Positions 60,603 through 64,000 of a stretch of 64,000 bases of DNA are shown here, in pieces. A model generated the notes under the pieces. It saw nothing but the letters and a program-made list of their open reading frames with translations. It did no database searches and was not told where the DNA came from. The position numbers and the translations under genes are program-made. The DNA is taken from contig CAVUCK010000019.1 in NCBI GenBank assembly GCA_963739975.1, forward strand, positions 310,001 through 374,000. Reading direction: 5' to 3'. Numbering within the stretch: position 1 is the first letter of the stretch; every line of letters begins with the position of its first letter. Source of the DNA: JALZMG01 sp963739975. GTDB lineage: Bacteria > Actinomycetota > Acidimicrobiia > Acidimicrobiales > Ilumatobacteraceae.

Positions 60603-61899
60603 GTTGATGGCCTCGCTCGCACCGACGGCCGAGTCGGTCGCGACGGATGCTCAGGAAGCGGCGTTCGACGTCGTTGCCGGACCTGGCCAGCGCCTCGTCG
60701 TAGGCGGCGATCGCTGCATCGACGTGACCGAGGCGAGCCAGGACGTCGGCTTGGGTGGCGGGGAGGTAGGGGTACCGGTCCAGCGCCCCGTCGGCATCCA
60801 GCGCATCGAGGTCGCGTCGCACGGCCTCGAGGTCGGCATCGGGCGTCAGCGAGACGGCGGCCAGGCGATTGAGCGCGACAACCGGGGTCGGCCAGCGGGC
60901 CAGCAGGCGGTCGTACATCTCGACGACCTGGGGCCAGTCCGTCTGCTCGAACGACGGGGCGGCGGCGTGCAGCCCGGCGATGGCCGCCTGGAAGGTGTAC
61001 GGCCCGTCGCCGCGGCCGAGGGCGGCGGTGGCATGAGCGAGGCCCTCGTGCAGCCGGATGCGGTCCCACTGCGAGCGATCCTGGTCCGCCAGCAGCACCA
61101 GGTCGCCGTCTGGCGAGAGCCGGGCTCGCCGGCGGGCTTCGCTGAAGAGGATGACGGCGAGCAGGGCCTCGGGTTCGGATTCGTCGGGATAGGCGGCGAC
61201 GAGCCGGCGGGCGATCGTCTCGGCTCGGTGGGTGAGGTCGCCGCGTACGAGCGTGGCTTCACCACGGTCGTCATCGGTGGTGGTGGCGGTGTGGCCGGCG
61301 GTGTAGGTCAGTTGGACGACGGCCAGCACCGTGTCGAGCCGGGCACGCTGCTGGCGCTCGTCGGGCAACCGGAACGGCACGCCGGCGGCCGCGATCTTGC
61401 GTTTGGCCCGAGTGATGCGGGCGGCGATCGCCGTGTCCTGGGCCAGCAGCACCCGGCCGATCTCGGTCGTCGTGAGGCCGCACATCAGCCGCAGCGTCAG
61501 CGCCAACTGGGCATCGCGCGACAGGGCCGGGTGGCAGCAGAGGAACAGCAGGCGCAGCGGGTCGGTGCCGTCGTGACCGGGCCGCGCCGAGGGCTCGTCG
61601 TCGCCGGCGGCCTCGATGGCGAGTCGCGGCAGCGCTCGCCGCGCCGTGATCGCCCGCCGGCGGCGGTCGAGGGCCAGTCGCCGGGCGGCGGTGGTCAACC
61701 AGCCGCCCGGGTTGTCCGGGAGCTGGCAGGGCCAGGCGCCCAGCGCTCGGACGTAGGCCTCCTGGGCGCACTCCTCGGCCAGGTCGAGGTCGCCGGTGAC
61801 CCGGATCGTCGCCGCCAGCACGTTCGACCAGTGGTCGCGGTGCGCCTGCTCGACGGCGGCGGCGACGGCCCGGGCGTCGAGCACCTCAGTCGCCGGCAA
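60493..61899 (-). CDS. ECF42-type RNA polymerase sigma factor with C-terminal TPR-like domain
   Basis: A 468-residue ECF sigma. Region 2 is LDLAEECAQEAYVRAL, region 4 LRLMCGLTTTEIGRVLLAQDTAIAARITRAKRKI; the remaining 230 residues are the DUF6596/TPR-like domain typical of the ECF42 group. ECF42 factors are encoded next to DGPF proteins, as here (61886), and transcribe those genes. The ORF runs 110 nt into the convergent ArsR-AHSA1 gene; normal relatives end near the RRFL segment. The tail after RRDRLG is therefore probably read-through. Confidence 0.93.
   Translation of the reverse strand: MPATEVLDARAVAAAVEQAHRDHWSNVLAATIRVTGDLDLAEECAQEAYVRALGAWPCQLPDNPGGWLTTAARRLALDRRRRAITARRALPRLAIEAAGDDEPSARPGHDGTDPLRLLFLCCHPALSRDAQLALTLRLMCGLTTTEIGRVLLAQDTAIAARITRAKRKIAAAGVPFRLPDERQQRARLDTVLAVVQLTYTAGHTATTTDDDRGEATLVRGDLTHRAETIARRLVAAYPDESEPEALLAVILFSEARRRARLSPDGDLVLLADQDRSQWDRIRLHEGLAHATAALGRGDGPYTFQAAIAGLHAAAPSFEQTDWPQVVEMYDRLLARWPTPVVALNRLAAVSLTPDADLEAVRRDLDALDADGALDRYPYLPATQADVLARLGHVDAAIAAYDEALARSGNDVERRFLSIRRDRLGRRCERGHQLSRGALDAELGASSGNRPPAGGAPRDARGRATTRPP
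60603..60620 (+). repeat. GTTGATGGCCTCGCTCGC element
   Basis: It begins immediately after the stop codon of the ArsR-AHSA1 gene and lies within the read-through part of the ECF42 gene. It matches the copy after dxs (27964). Confidence 0.65.
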
Positions 61900-62281
61900 C
61901 CGCGTCGTCGGTGGTGAACTCCTCCGGGATCGCCATCACCGGACGGACCTCGATGACCGTCGACGGACACTGCGCCGCCAGCTCGAGCGCCTGGTCCAGG
62001 TCGTGGGCCTCGATCACGTAGAAGCCGCCGAGGGCCTCCTTGGTCTCGATGAACGGGCCGTCGGTGACCAGCGGCGGCGAGTCGGCGCGGTCCGTCTCGC
62101 GGCGCACCACCGTGGCCGTCGACGAGCGCTCCAGCGCCTCGCCGCCGAGCACTCGCGCGCCGGCGGCGGCGACGGCCTGGGAGAAGTCATGGTGGAGCTT
62201 CATCTCCTCGGCGAAGGAGGCATCGTCGACGTGGTCGTACCAGGACTCGTCGTCGAACAGCAGGAACACGTATTGGGGCAT
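61886..62281 (-). CDS. DGPF (YCII-like) protein cotranscribed with the ECF42 sigma
   Basis: A 131-residue protein with TDGPFIETKEALGGFYVIEA, the DGPF motif of proteins linked with ECF42 sigma factors. GAGGAG precedes the ATG. Its end overlaps the ECF42 start by 14 nt, so it is the first gene of the operon. It is the likely target or partner of the sigma factor. Mechanism unknown. Confidence 0.92.
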   Translation of the reverse strand: MPQYVFLLFDDESWYDHVDDASFAEEMKLHHDFSQAVAAAGARVLGGEALERSSTATVVRRETDRADSPPLVTDGPFIETKEALGGFYVIEAHDLDQALELAAQCPSTVIEVRPVMAIPEEFTTDDAVAGD

Positions 62282-62664
62282 GGCAACTCCTCACGGGGTT
62301 TGGCGTCAATTCACCCCTTCTGACGCACGAGCATGCCGCGATTCGACATCGCGCCGCCGCACGTCGCGCAACGGCGGCCGACCCACGGGTGCGACACTCG
62401 CGCCGTGGTCGGCGGGCCCTGCTCGACCGGTACCGCACGATCGAGCGCCGAGCCACACCGACGCCGGAACGTTCGCCTTGACCTTCGGGCTGCCGGAGGA
62501 CGGTCAGCACACCCACGTGTAGACGATCTCGTCGTCGATCATCCACGTGTCGAGGTCTCCGCTGTCGGACACCCAGCGGGCGACACCATCGGCCCACACG
62601 ACCAGCGTTCCGATGTCGTCGCCTGGGCCCGGGGACCATCGAACCGTTCAATACGCTGCCGCGG
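62282..62664. other. Intergenic region between the DGPF gene and the phosphotransferase
   Basis: A 383-bp gap. On the minus strand, 62504-62640 is an open frame ending in VYTWVC with GDLDTWMIDDE, lacking an obvious start or ribosome binding site; it may be a remnant of a longer protein. The ECF42 promoter for the DGPF gene should also lie here, near 62290-62330, but I cannot name its boxes. Nothing else is seen. Confidence 0.5.
62652..62657 (+). promoter_or_regulatory. -10 box of a leaderless promoter for the phosphotransferase gene
   Basis: TACGCT, 7 nt before the GTG at 62665. Confidence 0.5.
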
Positions 62665-63543
62665 GTGGTCGGAGTCGAGCCGCGGTTGATCACGTGGGCC
62701 GAAGGCGTCCTCGGCGCCACGGTCGAGTCGGTTCGTGGCCTGCGTGCCGGCGGATCACCGTGGCTGCTCGAGACCGTCGTTCAGTCGGCGGTGATGCGGG
62801 TCGGCACGGCCGACGACATCGCGTTGCTTCGTGTCGAGCATGCCGGCCTCCAGGTGGCGGCGACGAGCGGCCTTCCCGTTCCCCAGGTCCTGGCCACGGA
62901 GTTCTCCGGTGACCCGGCGGCGCTCTTGATGGAGCTGATGCCGGGCAGCAGCCTGATCCCTCCGGAACGCCCGCCGCGCCGATTGCGCGCCCTCGGCGCC
63001 GCAGCCGCAGCGCTCCAGGTCGTCGAGGTGCCCGCCGCATCCCGCTTGCCCCGCCGTGACCGTCCGATCGGTCCCGTGGACTTCGATCGACTGCGGGCCG
63101 AAGCGCCCGCCCAGGAGTTGCTGCAACGGGCCGAGGAGGCACGCGACTCGTACCGGCCGCGCCGCACCGAGGGCTTCGTGCACGACGACATGTGGCAGGG
63201 CAACGCACTGTGGGACGGCGACCGGTTGACAGGGGTGATCGACTGGGAATGCGCAGGTGTCGGCCCCGCCGGCGTCGACTTCGGTGCGCTCCGCCTCGAC
63301 GCGGCCATGTGCTTCGACGTCGACGCAGCCGACGACGTGCTCGCCGGCTGGGTGGCCGAAGCCGGTCGCCGAGCCGACGACGTCGCGTACTGGGACGTCG
63401 TCGCCGCATTGAGCACACCACCGGACGTCGGGTGGTTCGCCGGCACGATCAGCGCCCAGGGCCGACCCGACCTCACCCGCGAGCTGCTCGAGGAGCGACG
63501 CAACCGCTTCCTGTCCAACGCGCTCGACCAGCTCTCGGCGTGA
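62665..63543 (+). CDS. Aminoglycoside-phosphotransferase (APH) fold protein
   Basis: A 292-residue kinase-like protein. The Brenner motif FVHDDMWQGNALWDGDRLTGVIDWECAGVGPAGVDFGAL holds the catalytic Asp and metal Asp; LRVEHAGLQVAATSGLPVPQVLA is the N-lobe. Such proteins phosphorylate small alcohols or antibiotics; the target is not predictable. No partner gene is near. The GTG is 7 nt after TACGCT. Confidence 0.9.
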   Translation: MVGVEPRLITWAEGVLGATVESVRGLRAGGSPWLLETVVQSAVMRVGTADDIALLRVEHAGLQVAATSGLPVPQVLATEFSGDPAALLMELMPGSSLIPPERPPRRLRALGAAAAALQVVEVPAASRLPRRDRPIGPVDFDRLRAEAPAQELLQRAEEARDSYRPRRTEGFVHDDMWQGNALWDGDRLTGVIDWECAGVGPAGVDFGALRLDAAMCFDVDAADDVLAGWVAEAGRRADDVAYWDVVAALSTPPDVGWFAGTISAQGRPDLTRELLEERRNRFLSNALDQLSA

Positions 63544-63627
63544 CTCGTACCGCATCAGGGACGCCAGATCGATGCCCCGGGTGTGTGTCACCGTTTCCCC
63601 CGACACCGACGTTCGGTTGTGCCGTGA

Positions 63628-64000
63628 CTAGCCGACGAGCAACAGGGTGAGGTCGCCGGCGTTGGCCGCCGCGGCGACGGCTGGAGCATCGGCCGCCGGC
63701 ACGGCGACGACGACCGTCGACTCGGCGCGACCGACGATCACGCCGTCGTCGGCGACGATCGCCCCGCCGCTCGCCGCGACCACGTGATCGCCGACCACCG
63801 CACCCGACGGGACCGGTTCGGCGACGGGCACGCCACGCCATCCGGGCGGGACGAGGGCGACCGGGAGGTGCCCGGCGGCGACGTCGAGCTCGACGAGCAC
63901 CTCGCCGGCGGCGATCCGCTGGCGGGCGATCGCGCCCGGTGGGATCTCTGCGAGGGCGCTGGGTGGCACCATCGGAGCCGGGTGGGCGCGCAGTTCGGTG
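63628..64000 (-). CDS. SAF-domain protein (CpaB/FlgA-like), start cut by window
   Basis: At least 123 residues are visible. The frame stays open upstream of MVPPSALAEIPPGAI to the window end (TELRAHPAP), so the N-terminus lies beyond the window. The SAF/beta-clip pattern is IPPGAIARQRIAAGEVLVELDV, VALVPPGWRGVPVAEP and VVGDHVV. Such domains occur in pilus-assembly CpaB/RcpC and related periplasmic proteins. No pilus genes are in this window; they may follow. Confidence 0.7.
   Translation of the reverse strand, partial: TELRAHPAPMVPPSALAEIPPGAIARQRIAAGEVLVELDVAAGHLPVALVPPGWRGVPVAEPVPSGAVVGDHVVAASGGAIVADDGVIVGRAESTVVVAVPAADAPAVAAAANAGDLTLLLVG

Noticed and set aside
1..64000. tRNA, rRNA, riboswitch and origin signals
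   Set aside because: I saw no cloverleaf, rRNA core, known riboswitch core or DnaA-box cluster.

Overview
The window is a GC-rich, gene-dense stretch with about 60 protein genes or gene remnants and no tRNA, rRNA or CRISPR that I can see. The content points to an actinobacterium, and I infer the class Acidimicrobiia or a near relative. The evidence is an actinobacterial-type (group 1h) [NiFe]-hydrogenase operon, many luciferase-like (LLM) oxidoreductases, an Rv2466c-like DsbA protein, an ECF42/DGPF pair, and numerous leaderless promoters of the form TANNNT followed by 6-8 nt and then the start codon.

Layout: 1-3950 holds an LLM oxidoreductase (cut by the window start), a TetR regulator, an SDR, a Rieske oxygenase and a short solute-binding-protein-like fragment. 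4010-16391 is the hydrogenase region: hypF (frameshifted) divergent from hhyS-hhyL, a degenerate NifU/Rieske-like protein, DUF5947, DUF6084 and an unknown gene, a maturation protease, a 34-residue protein, hypC, a second HypC-like gene, hypD and hypE. hypA and hypB are not here. 16403-25583 holds a HerA-like ATPase, an MFS relic, a two-component system, an MMPL transporter, a UBP zinc-finger protein, and an HMG-CoA-synthase-like/OB-fold protein next to a thiolase. 25597-34299 holds a RibD/RibH chimera, an inositol-monophosphatase-like gene, an LLM oxidoreductase, dxs, an SDR, a ThDP enzyme, an Hsp20-like gene, DinB and VOC genes. 34328-44166 holds a P450 with a membrane protein, then two giant cyclase-ATPase-LuxR regulators flanking a Cu/Zn superoxide dismutase and a small membrane protein. 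44227-52478 looks like a stress/envelope cluster: GT4 glycosyltransferase, PRC/DUF2382 protein, chaplin-like secreted protein, a stressosome module (sigma factor fused to an RsbT-type kinase, then RsbR and RsbS) and a debranching-type glycosidase. 52544-64000 holds a thioesterase, tldD-tldE, a wrecked photolyase-related gene, uppP, a MarR/DsbA divergent pair, YCII and ArsR-AHSA1 genes, an ECF42-DGPF operon, an aminoglycoside-phosphotransferase-like gene and a SAF-domain gene cut by the window end.

How the genes work together: the hydrogenase genes give high-affinity H2 oxidation, a maintenance function during starvation. The 44-52 kb cluster couples a partner-switching stress module to likely envelope and carbohydrate genes. 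The most novel item is the sigma-zinc-finger-RsbT fusion in one operon with RsbR and RsbS, which suggests a stressosome acting directly on a sigma factor with no RsbU/V/W cascade. Other notable items are the RibD/RibH chimera, the symmetric MarR operator that contains both start codons, a motif shared by the cyclase-LuxR pair, and several families of hairpin repeats at gene ends.

Caution: at least four genes carry frameshifts. Some may be assembly errors rather than real lesions.
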